Source: Scleropages formosus
Taxonomy: Eukaryota > Chordata > Actinopteri > Osteoglossiformes > Osteoglossidae
NCBI RefSeq assembly: GCF_900964775.1
Contig: NC_041807.1
Coordinates: 33,160,013-33,224,012, forward strand
DNA length: 64,000 nucleotides
Direction: 5' to 3'
Shown: in pieces, positions 1 through 10,430 of the stretch
Numbering within the stretch: position 1 is the first letter of the stretch
Layout: the number at the start of each line of letters is the position of its first letter
Program-made: the position numbers and the translations under genes
Notes under the pieces: model-generated
The model's input: only the letters and a program-made list of their open reading frames with translations
Database searches by the model: none
Told to the model about the DNA's origin: nothing

Positions 1-1900
1 TTACGTCCTGTAGGAGGCCCGCGACGGGGACTGTGCGGTCAGTGTCGAGGGTGCGATCCTAATAATGGGGCGAAGTGAATGCGGACAAAAAGTCAAGACC
101 AGTCAGTTTCCGTGTGTGTTTCTTAAATAACGGAGTCCTTTCAGTTCGTTTCGTGCGCTTCTCTCTTTTCTTTTACCCCGAGCCGAGTTGCTCTTTTTTA
201 TCTGCGACAGCTGTCTAGACTAGTCTAGTGTAATAAAAAAGCCTTGAGGTGCGGCGACAACCCGGCGTCGTCGTCGTTGTCCCTGCCTGCCGCTCGACCG
301 TCGGAGCACGAAGTGTGATTTAAAATGTTTCGCTAGGAGCACGAGCACCGTTCTGTCGGAGGCGAATCGCGTCGTGCTCCACGAGCAAACGAACGCGCTT
401 TTGACCCTGCTGCTGCAGGTAGGTAAGTCGGTGCCCGTAGGCCCAGGACTCCGAGATGATGATGGAGGCGAAGGAACGCCAGTGAGAACCTCGCCCGCGT
501 AACCTCCGTTTCCGCACATGTAGCTCTTTCCTCGGAAACAATGAAGATGTTAAGAGTAAACTTTGAGGCTGCCGGTGTGTCTTCCGTACATACATTCAGC
601 CGCTAAGGTCTGGGTTTGGTGGGACACACAGTTACTTGTTGGCTCAAGCGAGAGAATTTGAATGGAGACAAAAAATGTGAATGGAGACATTACTGTTACA
701 TACAGTGAAAGGGTAAAGTTTTCCTCGTCGGCAATATTGTGATCTGTTCAGAGCAATTCGAGTTGGTGAGTTTAACGCAAACAAACAAAGGAGGCTGCTG
801 CTGCTGCTGCTGCTGTGATTTGACCTTCCGTCGGTGGCAGCAAAACTACGGTCAGCACCTTCCCTTGATATGCGATTATTACAGCTAATAATCTTTACAT
901 GACACCTTTGTCCAACGTACAGCGTTTTACAGATGTATAGGCCCGGCTGTTTTCTTCAGTTCGGCCTAAGTGCCTTTGTTCAAGGGTACCGCAGCAGAGC
1001 GACAAAATCTGCTTTGCTCCGACTCGCCGAAGGGGGGCAGCAAAAACAAAGACGGTCGTTTCATTGTCTGTTCGGCGAATACAGCGAAGTTCTCGGGCTA
1101 CAGTCCTCTTTTCCTGCGCTAATATATAAGAGCAATGATACGATGTAGCCAGGGGCGGGGATAGAATGTATAGAATGGGTATGTCCGACTTCAACAGTAT
1201 TAACAGTTATAATCATAATAAGAATATGCGTCTTATTATTGAGCAATAACGGTACCTTGAGTGATTCACAGCACTAAGTTCGTTGTTTTGTTTCGCGTTA
1301 ACTTGCAGTTTGTACCCTTGTTATACATCAGGGTATTTTTGTTAGCAGAACAATCGGAAATACTTTGGAAGGGCACTACAGATTCGGGTAATAAGTCGGC
1401 GGGGAATCATGAGTACACTACAGGCTGACTTCAGACTCAGAGTAGTGTAAAAATGTGTAGTTTTGTGTTTTACTGGAAATCTCGATCCCAAAGCGTATAA
1501 TAATATCTCATTGGTGTATTATTACTTTGATCGTGCGTCACAGCAAAAGATGAAACGACTGCTTAGTCAGTGTTTGGTGTCCTGTCCGTCTTGGATGGTT
1601 TTGTAAAGTGAGGACTGCGGTGTGTATATGGCAAGGTTTCTAACCAACGGCCTTCAGTCCGGTGTTACAGTTATATGCAGACGGAACTCTACGAGTGCGC
1701 GCGCGCGACTTCTTCGCGATCGCAAACTGACCGCTAACGCAAAGTTCTGCGCTCCTTCGCCTTCCCCGCCCCCTCCCGCAGTTTGACCCCAGTCACGTGT
1801 CAGTGTACTTCCGCACTATATGTGGACAAATTAATGTGTTTGTTGTTGTGTCATTTTTTTTACTTTGCAAGTTAGTTGAACGTTTTTATTGATACACGTT
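1..1900. other. 5' flank, no gene recognised
   Basis: I see no convincing coding gene here. Open frames are short and none resembles a known protein. Visible structure is a (GCT)n run at about 794-815, GC-rich stretches around 240-500 and 1690-1790 (including an alternating GC run near 1700), and AT-rich spacer. The GC-rich part near 1700-1790 could belong to a promoter region upstream of the U2 gene, but no defined motif supports this. Confidence 0.4.
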
Positions 1901-2101
1901 TTACTTTCCCTTGTGGTTGCCGACAAATATGATCCGGTTGAAACGTTTCTGAAATTGTATTGGTGTGCGTCACAGCTGATGATAATATGAAGGGGCTCGC
2001 AGTGTTTTACCACTTAGTCTTACGTACTGCACGAGAATGTGGCATAAAGTAGCAAGATGCACATGACAGCTTTTGACAGCGAATTCAGTTTTGCTAGAGC
2101 T

Positions 2102-2164
2102 CTGCTTTGGAAGCGGCAGCAGCGAGTCCCCGTGGGCCGGTTTGATATGGCCGAGAAGGCGGTC
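2102..2164 (+). promoter_or_regulatory. Conserved U2 upstream block (probable PSE region)
   Basis: This 63-base block lies 23 to 85 bases upstream of the U2 start. It recurs at 9768-9830 in front of a second U2 copy with only two mismatches. Vertebrate snRNA genes transcribed by RNA polymerase II carry a proximal sequence element about 55 bases upstream and no TATA box, and this block covers that position. I cannot name the exact PSE bases. Weaker similarity between the two copies extends further up, to about 1935 and 9600. Confidence 0.6.
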
Positions 2165-2186
2165 GCCGCCCGTTCCGTTTTTCAGC

Positions 2187-2376
2187 ATCGCTTCTCGGCC
2201 TTTTGGCTAAGATCAAGTGTAGTATCTGTTCTTATCAGTTTAATATCTGATACGTCCCCTATCTGGGGACCATATATTAAATTGATTTTTGGAGCAGGGA
2301 GATGGAATAGGGGCTTGCTCCGTCCACTCCACGCATCGACCTGGTATTGCAGTATCTCCAGGAACGGTGCACTCCC
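2187..2376 (+). ncRNA. RNU2: U2 spliceosomal snRNA
   Basis: This is a full-length U2 snRNA, the RNA that pairs with the intron branch point in the major spliceosome. It starts with ATCGCTTCTCGGCC, as vertebrate U2 does. It keeps the branch-point recognition bases GTAGTA at nt 33-38, the stem IIb sequence GTCCCC-TATCT-GGGGAC (self-complementary, and different from the human stem by paired changes), the Sm site GATTTTTGG and the 3' stem-loop ending near GGTGCACTCCC. Length is about 190 bases, against about 188 in human. A conserved upstream block and a 3' box flank it, so it looks functional. Three degraded U2 copies lie downstream on the same strand (5158, 9854 and 10431). Confidence 0.95.
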
Positions 2377-2397
2377 TTTCTGGGGGGGAAAATGTTT

Positions 2398-2412
2398 GTT
2401 TAAAAATAGAAA
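2398..2412 (+). promoter_or_regulatory. snRNA 3' box
   Basis: GTTTAAAAATAGAAA lies about 21 bases after the end of the U2 RNA. It fits the metazoan snRNA 3' box pattern (GTTT, then A-rich, then AGA), which directs Integrator-dependent 3' end formation. The decayed U2 copies do not keep a clear version of it, which supports this copy being the live gene. Confidence 0.75.
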
Positions 2413-2814
2413 AACTTTTCTGTTGTTAAGGAGTTTTGAGCAGTGAGGCTGATATTATGAGGGGGTTGTGTGCGTATCATGTATGTTGCTTTGTAGAAGT
2501 GTTGAGTGTGTGGGCTTTTTTTTTTTTTTTTTTTCTCTTTTGTGAAAAGTATGCGATGAATGTTTGTTTTCTCTAGGTATGTAGAATGATTGTTGAACGA
2601 ATGTTTCTTAGGCGGTTTCGTTCTGTCGCGGGTGGGCAGATCTGATCTGTCAATCTGCAGCACTTCATCAACCGACCGCAAGGTGGCAGTAGCGACGTGT
2701 GTGTAACTGCTAGGGGAACATAGCGCGTGGTCAGGGTGGATGGCACACCTTCTAAGTCTTTGCGTTCAGTTCATTTTCCAGTGCTGGAATCAAAGCATGG
2801 TAAGAGTTCCCCTT

Positions 2815-5090
2815 CAAGATTCCAGAATTTATTGTCCTGTGTACAGTAAACAGTTCGTTACACCATACGATGGAATACTTACTCTGTGAATCCTCTCAGC
2901 AGCTTGTGACATAAATTCTTAAGACATAAGGAAAGAAAAACACGAGGCGTAAATCACAAATTACAAAAATTACTATTAGTGCAAAAATCCAAGAAACAAA
3001 GTTACATGCGTATATAAAGTGTGCAGTGTAAACATGGAAGTCGTACACGTGCAAAGTCCTGCAGGGGTAGATTGGGTCTATTTGCATTCGAAAGGGGGCG
3101 TGTGTTTGTGTGCGCGAGGTATGCGGAGGCAGTCTATGGTCTCTGATGTTATTGGTGTTGTGGATGTGTATGTGTGTGTGTAGGAAGGATGGGGGTTAGT
3201 TGACACCTCTCAGGCTCAGAGGGTAACGTGTGTCTGCCGTGATGGGTGGAGAGGCAGTGGATGGGTGTCGTTCATAAGCCTGATGGCCTGTGGGTAGAAT
3301 CTGTTTTTCAGCCTTGAAGTTCTGGCTTTAACGCTCCTGTAGCGTCTGCCTGATTGTAAGGGTGTGAAAAGGCTGTGCTGGGGATGACTATCGTCCTTGA
3401 TGATGTTAATGGCTCTGCTGATGTTTCTGGCCTGGTACAGGCTCTCCAGCGATGGTAAGGACGTTCCAGAGATAGTCTGAGCAGCTTTCACCACTCGCTG
3501 TAGCGCCTTACGATCCTGTACCGCGCAGCTTCCAAACCACACTGCGATAGAGCTGGTGAGGACGTTCTCGATTGCGCACCCGTAGAAGCTTCCGAGGATT
3601 CGGCTCGGCATGCCAAATTTCCTGAGCCTTCTCAAGAAGTGCAGACGCTGACGTGATTTCTTGACCGGATGCGTAGTGTCGTGAGACCGGGTGAGATCTT
3701 CAGTAATGTGAACACCCAGGAATCTGAAGCTGCTCACCCTCCCCACCGCTGTCTCGCCAATATGAAGTGATGAGTGTTGCTCCCTCCTTCTCCGTGGATC
3801 GACTGTCAACTCCTTTGTTTAGTTGCCATCGAGGGAGAGATTGTTGTCGTGGCACCACTTCACTAGATCAGCCACTTCCCTCCTGTATGCCGACTCATCG
3901 CCTCCCGTTATCAGTCCGGTGGCTGTCGTGTCATCAGCAAATTTGACGGTGCCGGTGTTCTTCTGAGAGGCCACACAATCGTGGGCGAAGAGTGCGTAGA
4001 GCATGGGGCTCAGCCTGCGAAGTTCCTGTGTTTATGGTAATTGACCTGGACGTGTGGTTCCCAATTCTAACGGACTGGGGTCTGCCCGTCACAAAGTCCA
4101 GAACCCAGTTGCAGAGGGTGGGTGGCACACCAAGATCGTGAAGCTTGTTGATGAGCTTCGAAGGCATCGCCGTGTTGAACGCTGAGCTGTAATCAATGAA
4201 CGGCATTCGAACACAGCTGTCCTTGTTTTCCAGGCGGGTGAGGGCAGCGTGTGTCGTTGTGCCGTTGGCGTCCTCTGTGGATCTGTTCCGTCTGTATGCG
4301 AACCGGAGAGGGTCCAGAGTGTCCGGAGCGATGGTCTGGATGTACCTCGTGACGATTCTCTCGAAGCACTTCATCACCGTTGGAGTCAGTGCGATGGATC
4401 GGTAGTCATCGAGGCAGGATGCTTTGTTGTTTTTTGGCAGCGGCCGGATAGCGGTCCTCTTTAAGCAGGTGGGAATTGAGGCTTGTGCAAGGGACAGACC
4501 GAATATATCGGTAAAGACATCAGCTCGCACCGATGAGCAGGTTCTAAGTACGCGTCCCAGGATGTTGTCTGGGCCGGCTGATTTCCGCGGGTTTGTTTTC
4601 TTTGCCACGACTGCAGATGTGACCGTGAATGGTGGGTTCTGTGTGTTCCCACCGGTCAGTTTAACACCCGGTGGTTCGTTGTCGAAGACCTCGAAGCGGG
4701 CAGAGGATTCGTTGAGTTTGTCAGGTGTGATGCGGCTGTCAGTGATCTCGCGCCTGCTTCTGCTCTGATAGTCTGTGATGTTCTGTAGTCGCTGCCACAT
4801 GCGCCGGGTGTCAGCAGTAGTGTAGTGACGCTCCGGTCTCGGTCTGTATTCCCTCTTGGCGGCCCTAATGGCTCTTCGAAGATCGTACCTGGCCTCCTTG
4901 TAGTCACCGGCATTGCCTGAGGCGAATGTAGTAGAGCGGGCACGCAACATGGATCGAACTTCACAGTTTATCCACGGCTTTTGGTTGGGGTATGTCCGGA
5001 TCTGTTTGGTGGGCACAGCGTTCTCGACGCAGGAGGTTACTGCTGACGTGTAGTCGTCAAGGTTCCCACGGTTTAGCGCTCAGGATTCCT
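2815..5090 (-). mobile_element. L2-like non-LTR retrotransposon (LINE), 5'-truncated
   Basis: The minus strand encodes the C-terminal part of a LINE ORF2 in several broken frames. Residues read from about 5016 down include KPWINCEVRSMLRAR and RRMWQRLQNITDYQS, which are typical of the linker before the reverse transcriptase in L2-type fish LINEs. RT motifs follow (FIDYSSAFNT, then FADDTT near 3940). The ORF ends with RRYRSVKARTSRLKNRFYPQ and RLMND, with its stop near 3216. The 3' UTR continues to about 2815. The endonuclease domain is missing and the frame is interrupted, so it is a dead copy. It separates the intact U2 gene from the truncated copy at 5158. Confidence 0.85.
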
Positions 5091-5157
5091 GGTCGTGTGG
5101 TTTTTCTGTGCTAAACCTTGCTTCATTTCACCATGAAGTAGCAAGAAAAGAAAACAA

Positions 5158-5309
5158 ATCTGTTCTCATCAGTTCAATATCTGCTACGTCCCCTATCTGG
5201 AGACCATATATTAAATTGATTTTCGGAACAGGGAGGTGGAATAGGGGCTTGCTCCGTCCGCTCCACGCATCGACCTGGTATTGCGGTACCTCCAGGAACG
5301 GTGAACCCC
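5158..5309 (+). pseudogene. U2 snRNA pseudogene, 5'-truncated
   Basis: The sequence matches U2 from about nt 38 to the end. It keeps CTATCTGGAGACCATATATT, a changed Sm region (GATTTTCGG), GCTTGCTCCGTCCGCTCCAC and the 3' stem-loop. The first 37 bases, including the 5' stem and most of the branch-point pairing element, are absent, so it cannot work as U2. The bases after it (about 5318-5371) resemble those after the truncated copy at 10431. Confidence 0.9.
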
Positions 5310-5460
5310 CCCGGGGGAAAACGCTGGTGGAAAACAAGACTTGGCAATGAAGTTCTCGTCGAGTTCAGTCAAATTTCACTTTTTCAATACAGCAAATGCG
5401 CGCAGGAGGCAGTGTGACTTCTGAGCTCTTTTTAAAAGCCCATGACCGCTGCACCGCGTT

Positions 5461-5509
5461 TTTACACGACACTCACATTGTCGTGTAAAGTCTACTTGGC
5501 TGTAGACTT
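5461..5509. repeat. Two adjacent perfect hairpins
   Basis: TTTACACGAC (5461-5470) and GTCGTGTAAA (5480-5489) form a perfect 10-bp inverted repeat with a 9-base loop. Overlapping its end, AAGTCTAC (5488-5495) and GTAGACTT (5502-5509) form a perfect 8-bp inverted repeat with a 6-base loop. I do not recognise the element. It could be a terminator-like RNA structure, a fragment of a foldback transposon, or chance. Confidence 0.5.
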
Positions 5510-6170
5510 TTCTGCATCTGTTTATTATACCTGGTGCCTCGCTCGTTCTCTCTCGTTCACATGAAGCGCTGTACGTATTTGCGCAGCAGTTTTCAAGCAG
5601 CTGCGGTTCTTCGTGCCCCCTGTAGGCTGTGTCATCGTTACCGGAGATCAGGCCTTCGACTGTGCTCTCTTCAGCCAGCTTGCTGCAGGACTCGGTGTTA
5701 CGCTTGGCTACGCGGTCCTGGATGCACGGGGTATAAAGCAGTGCGCGGACACGCAGCCCGAATGACGCGTGGAGTGTGGGGAGTCTGTCGGTCGGAGGGC
5801 CCGGAACCCCCGCGGAAAAGGTGGCGTTGAGGCCAGGCGCATTGCTTCGACACTCGTGCCCCGGGGGGCGATAGTAGCGAGTGCTGCGACAGAGTCGATA
5901 AATGTACTTTTTGCCTCCGTATTCTTCCTCTCCAAATGTGTTAGTTGACGTCGGATGGACTGCGGTGGCTTGTGTGGCAGGCTTGGTATTTTTTTTTGAA
6001 AAAAAAAATCTGATTTGATTTAAATCCAATTTTATTTATTTTTTTTTTTTCAAAATCTTGAGCATCCTCCTTCGCTCTACATGTTTATTTTAAGAGCAGG
6101 GTTACAAGTCCATTTTTCTTCCTGGAAATGTTTAAAATTGTTGGCAAGTAATGATACATACATATACTGT
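5510..6170. other. Intergenic, no gene recognised
   Basis: Open frames on both strands are unlike known proteins. The right part (5985-6060) is A/T runs. I see no RNA gene. Confidence 0.4.
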
Positions 6171-6173
6171 ATA

Positions 6174-6635
6174 TACAGTGCTGTGAAAAAAGTGTTTGCC
6201 CCCCGCCCCGATTTCTTCTGTTTTTGTGTATATCGCATACTAAATACTTTTAGATCTTCAAGCGAAATACAACATAAAACAAAGGGAACCTGAATAAACA
6301 CATAATTAATTTTTGAATTCTTATTCTTTTTTTTAATTTTTTCTATTGAAGCAAAAAGTCATACAACAACGATCACACATGTGAAAAACTAATTTCCCTC
6401 TTAAACTTAAAATCTGGTTGTGCCACCTTTCGCGGCAATAACTGCAACCCAACGCTGCCGATAACCGGAGATGAGTCTTTCACAGCGCTGCGGTGGAATT
6501 TTGGCCCACTCTTTTTTGCGGAACTGCATCAGTTCGGCCACACCGGAGGGTTTTCGAGTTTGAACTGCCCGTTTAAGGTCCTGCCACAGCATCTCAATTG
6601 GGTTCAAGTCAGGACTTTGACTAGGCCACATGTCG
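6174..6635 (-). mobile_element. Tc1/mariner transposon fragment
   Basis: The plus strand starts at a terminal-repeat-like sequence, TACAGTGCTGTGAAAAAAGT, next to TA. The minus strand then encodes the end of a Tc1-type transposase: WPSQSPDLNPIEMLWQDLKR holds the last catalytic Glu region of the DDE triad, followed by EEWAKIPP-like and GYRQRW segments and an end at AAKGGTTRF. Only the C-terminal part and one end are present. The upstream part is replaced at about 6630-6640 by RTE-type sequence. Confidence 0.8.
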
Positions 6636-7240
6636 CTGTAGTACTTTCCTTTGTCCTTTCGCTTTAGTCTTCCTATGTTTTTGAGCAATACTCAAGGTTT
6701 CTTCAGTCATCCGTTTTGGCCCGCTTCCTTTATGTTGTCGTTGCAAGGTTCTTTCACTTTCTTCAAGCACAACTTTCTTGATGTCGTCCCATAGTTCTTC
6801 TGGTACTCTGTCATCTGTGTCCAATGCAGCGAAAAGATTTTGCAGGCATTCTCTAAACACTGGTGGTATAGTCTCAAGATTGTACTTTACCAATTGCCCG
6901 ATTGACTTGCTCTTCCCTAACTTGAGCTTGAGTTTGTATACTAGTAACTGGCGATCTGTACCACGGTCAACTCCCGGCTTCATCTTCATCGATGGTATTG
7001 AGCTTTTCCATCGCCTACTTGCGCAAACACAGTCGATCTCATTTCCGGAAAATCCATTGGGCGAGATCCAAGAGTACAGTCGCCTTTTGCGTTGCCTCAA
7101 GAAAGTGTTCGAATTGAACATATTGTTCGTCTTGCAGAACTCGATCAAACGTTCTCCCGCCTCGCTCCTGTTGCCAAGTCCGTCTTCTCCAACCACTTGG
7201 CCTTCTTCATTTTCTCTGACCTTTGCTGCTGTCACAGCTG
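6621..7240 (-). mobile_element. RTE-like LINE endonuclease fragment
   Basis: A minus-strand frame of about 200 residues reads GERLIEFCKTNNMFNSNTF, RRLYSWISPNG, NEIDCVCASRRWKSSI, GVDRGTDRQLLVYKLKLKL, then VPEELWDDIKKVVLEE. This matches the second half of the apurinic-type endonuclease and the following linker of RTE-type LINEs. The TD-in-place-of-SDH part shows decay. The downstream RT is missing and the sequence runs directly into the Tc1 fragment. Confidence 0.75.
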
Positions 7241-7680
7241 GAAATTGAGAGGATGCAACAGAATGGCCATGGCACTCCGCAGCATGGAAATGAAGGGCTA
7301 TCCCTGATGGAAGGGAGCAGGGTCACAGGACCAGCTGACACAACCGCACTGCCCATGCGAATCATGGCCAGACTGAATACAGTCAATCCCCGGACCCAAG
7401 TTCCCCTCTCGCTGACAAACTCCCGTCGGAACAGATGCACGCAGATGTCAACACAGCTGTACTCACTACCACCGTCACAGAAACCGATGAGCCTGCGTGT
7501 GCCGCTGCAACAATAATCTTGGAGATGGTGGGTTATGAGATCAAGATCGCAAGGTGCAGAGATTGCCCCCCATGGAGAAAAAGGCTGGATTCCAAGGTCA
7601 AGGAGACCCAGAGTGACATTTGCCAGCTAACAGAAGGGTGAGATGAAAGACGGGTGTGGAACAAAAGCCCCCAGGACAAA
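7241..7680 (+). mobile_element. Possible LINE-derived fragment, clade unknown
   Basis: A plus-strand frame at 7435-7641 contains ATIILEMVGYEIKIARC and PPWRKRLDSKVKETQSDICQ. This resembles, from memory, the linker before the RT domain in a group of fish non-LTR retrotransposons. The preceding frame (7223-7516) has no match I recognise. The assignment is weak. Confidence 0.3.
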
Positions 7681-9000
7681 TAATTAACAAAATTTTTATT
7701 CTTCTGATAATTTGTAGGTTATGAACACTTGTCTGAATCGTAAAATTTATTATATAATGAGGCCGCAGTAAGGAAGGCATTATAAGTATTGTGTCGTAGC
7801 ATACATTAATACTTGCGTTATAAATTTACAGCTCACTGTTTTACTACATGAAATTATTTGTGCAATTACAAGAAAAGCATAATTAAAATAACATCATATC
7901 ATATCTTTGAAAAATGAAAAAAAAAAACAATATTAAAAACATCATTGAGTGTTAAGGTTCATTTAAATTACATTTAATACCACCTGATGCTGTGTCCCAC
8001 GCCATTCAGAAATGATCCAATGCAGAGAAAGATTATAATATTTTCTAGAATTACTTCAGTATTAAATTACTTGATTTCTGTTTTTTTCTTCCAGTTGTAA
8101 TCATAGTAAATGGCATTAAAGTGCAAAACTGAGGGGAAAAAAAAAAAAAAAAACAGGGGCTTTTGTCATTTTTTTATTTAATGAAGAAGCAGGGGCCAGG
8201 AAAATAAATGGCCTGTTCTCCAAAGAACCATCTAGAGTGTACTCCCAGCTGCAAGGGAATCCTATGCACAAGAGAAAACCCACGCAATCCGATCGTCAGT
8301 TATTATTGAATGATTCAATTGTATAATTCCAACTATAAAAAATAAGTCATAGCCTGAAGTATAACACCGTGTAAGTGTAAAAAATTATTACCCATTTCAA
8401 AGGAGGGCTTCTTGCGATGACCCATTCTTAAAGTCCTGGTCAGAAAAAAAAAAACATTATATTGCTTTGAAATGGGTGGCCTCCCCTCCCCTCCCCCCTC
8501 AGACTGACTCTGTAACCAAGCAACGTACCCAAAAATACAGGCGAGGCAGCCTCATGTCCCAGGATGAGCAGTGCTTTCAAGCCGGGCACGAACGACCAAG
8601 TGTTGAATCCCTAGGACGCGCCTCTGCAGGGGGACTTGTTAAATTCCGCGTGTCAGTGGCCGGTTTTGGGGAGTCTTATGACCCTCAGATGAAAATGAAC
8701 TTTTGTGAGACGTGTGCAGTTGTTGTTGTTGTTGTATACTTGTAGTATATTTCATGCACTTATATTATGCATAACGGTGAAAGGAAGAGCAAAAAAAAAC
8801 AGTCTGTGAGGAAAAGGGCAAAGAGAAGGAAAAGAGGTTGAAAATAGCCCATTCGTAATTTTTTTTTTTTTTTTTCTGTTCTTGGCAGATTGTTGGCGAA
8901 TATGTCCTTATTGGTGTGATATAGTAAGTATACGACTTTCGGATGCGCAGATCACCAGATTAAATTAAGGTAGGGTGGGGGTGGCTCTTGCGTCATGTGG
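7681..9000. other. AT-rich intergenic stretch
   Basis: I see no gene. There are several homopolymer runs (A-runs near 8135-8155 and 8445, a T-run near 8860-8876), a short (GTT)n near 8720, and a C/T-rich patch at 8480-8500. The last 100 bases are the 5' flank of the tRNA gene. Confidence 0.5.
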
Positions 9001-9072
9001 TCCCTGGTGGTCTAGTGGTTAGGATTCGGCGCTCTCACCGCCGCGGCCCGGGTTCGATTCCCGGTCAGGGAA
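9001..9072 (+). tRNA. tRNA-Glu (anticodon CTC)
   Basis: This 72-base sequence is a standard eukaryotic tRNA-Glu. The acceptor arms TCCCTGG and TCAGGGA pair (one G-T). The A box is TGGTCTAGTGGTTAGG, the anticodon CTC is at 9034-9036 in loop GCTCTCACC, and the B box is GGTTCGATTCC. There is no intron. The RNA polymerase III promoter is internal. The usual run of four or more T is missing just downstream: only TTT near 9078, and the first TTTT is near 9265. It lies between decayed U2 copies. Confidence 0.97.
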
Positions 9073-9767
9073 GATTCCCTTTAACAAAACGGCCGCACTG
9101 AAACAATGCTACGTACACGCTTTCACTTCTTTACACGTCCCACGGGAAGGGAGAAGTACCTTCACTCGTGTTGGGAATAACAATGTACGCATGATTATTG
9201 AATGTGTGTGTCTTGTCGGTCACTACACGTTACTATATCATCATGTTAGGTAAACACAAAGAAGCTTTTCAAACTGGAATACACACATCACATCATCATG
9301 TGCCCGGAATTGCACGGGGCGAAAACATCTTCTTTTATTTTTTCAGTAGTGAAGCGACTGTAACTTTTAATCTGTGCTGCGGAGTATAAATGATAAATGC
9401 CTGGCAACAAAAGGCGTTGCCTCGCTCCACGTCTCTGGCTTTGCTTGATTTCCATCGTCGACCGTCACCGTGTGTCGCTCTACTGTATATTTGCATGTAT
9501 TCCTTCGGCGCACCGGTTTAATGCGACGCGACTCAACGCGTTGAACGGCGATTCGACGACGGGCGGTTTCAAATAGACCGAGGGGATTTTTACACCTTTC
9601 CGCAGCTGAAATGTTTCTAAAATTGAATTGGTTCACGTCACAAGTATGCTAAATACGAACTAGTTTTCTGTGTTTAGCCACTTCTCCTGTAGTACATTTT
9701 AATGCGGTATATAACTGCAAGACGCACGGGGGCCGCTTCTTAAAGCGAATGAACTTTTGTGTAAGTC

Positions 9768-9830
9768 CTGCTTTGGAAGCGGCAGCAGCGAGTCCCCGTG
9801 GGTCGGTTTTATATGGCCGAGAAGGCGGTC
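9768..9830 (+). promoter_or_regulatory. Second copy of conserved U2 upstream block
   Basis: This is the near-identical partner (61 of 63 bases) of the block at 2102-2164, in the same place relative to a U2 copy whose RNA body has diverged much more. It probably retains the proximal promoter element of the U2 gene. Confidence 0.6.
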
Positions 9831-9853
9831 CTCAGCCCGTTCGTTTTCTCACT

Positions 9854-10044
9854 GTCGCTTCTCGGTCTTTTGGCTAATGTCAAGTGTAGTGTCTGTTCTC
9901 ATCAGTTTAATATCTGATACAGCTTCTATTTGTGGGCTATGTATTAAATTGATTTTTTTGGAACAGGGAGAGGGACTAGGTGTTTGCTCCATCCACTCCA
10001 TGCATCAACCTGGTATTGCAGTATTTCCAGGATTGGTGCACTTT
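9854..10044 (+). pseudogene. U2 snRNA pseudogene, full length and diverged
   Basis: This aligns end to end with the intact U2 at 2187 but with about 28 substitutions and a 2-base insertion, by my hand count. The branch-point pairing element reads GTAGTG instead of GTAGTA, stem IIb no longer pairs well (AGCTTC against GTGGGCT), and the Sm region has extra T. Many changes are C-to-T or G-to-A. It is likely nonfunctional or a divergent variant. Its upstream region remains similar to that of the intact gene, so it arose by DNA duplication and not by retroposition. Confidence 0.88.
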
Positions 10045-10430
10045 CATTTCTGCTGGTTCAATAATAAATCTGTATTGCTGTTAGTTTCTTTTCTTTTTTT
10101 TATATTTTTTATGTAATGTTTCAGATTAAGTTGTTAATGGGGGGGGGGGGTCTTTGTGTGGATATGTTGATATATAGAAGATGTAGGCCAGTTGTATATG
10201 TTTTAATGTGAGGAAGAAGATTGTTTTGCTTTTTTTGAGTTTTGAATGTATGTAATTGAAGAGAGACTTTATGCTGTTGTACTGTGATAATGTGTTGTTT
10301 CATGATTTCTTAGTTTAGTTGATCAACCCAAGGAAATGTGGTTGTTTTTGGTTTAGTTGTGAACTTGTTGATAATTGTTTTTAACTGTTTAAGATATTAA
10401 TACCTTTAATAAGGTTGAAGTTTAAAAAAA
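10045..10430. other. Spacer between U2 pseudogenes
   Basis: The sequence is T-rich and G-rich with a G-run near 10139-10150. I see no gene. Confidence 0.5.

Noticed and set aside
220-519. Minus-strand 99-codon frame rich in Arg and Ser
   Set aside because: It is GC-rich sequence with no recognisable domain and an overlapping frame of similar length. I see no support for a gene.
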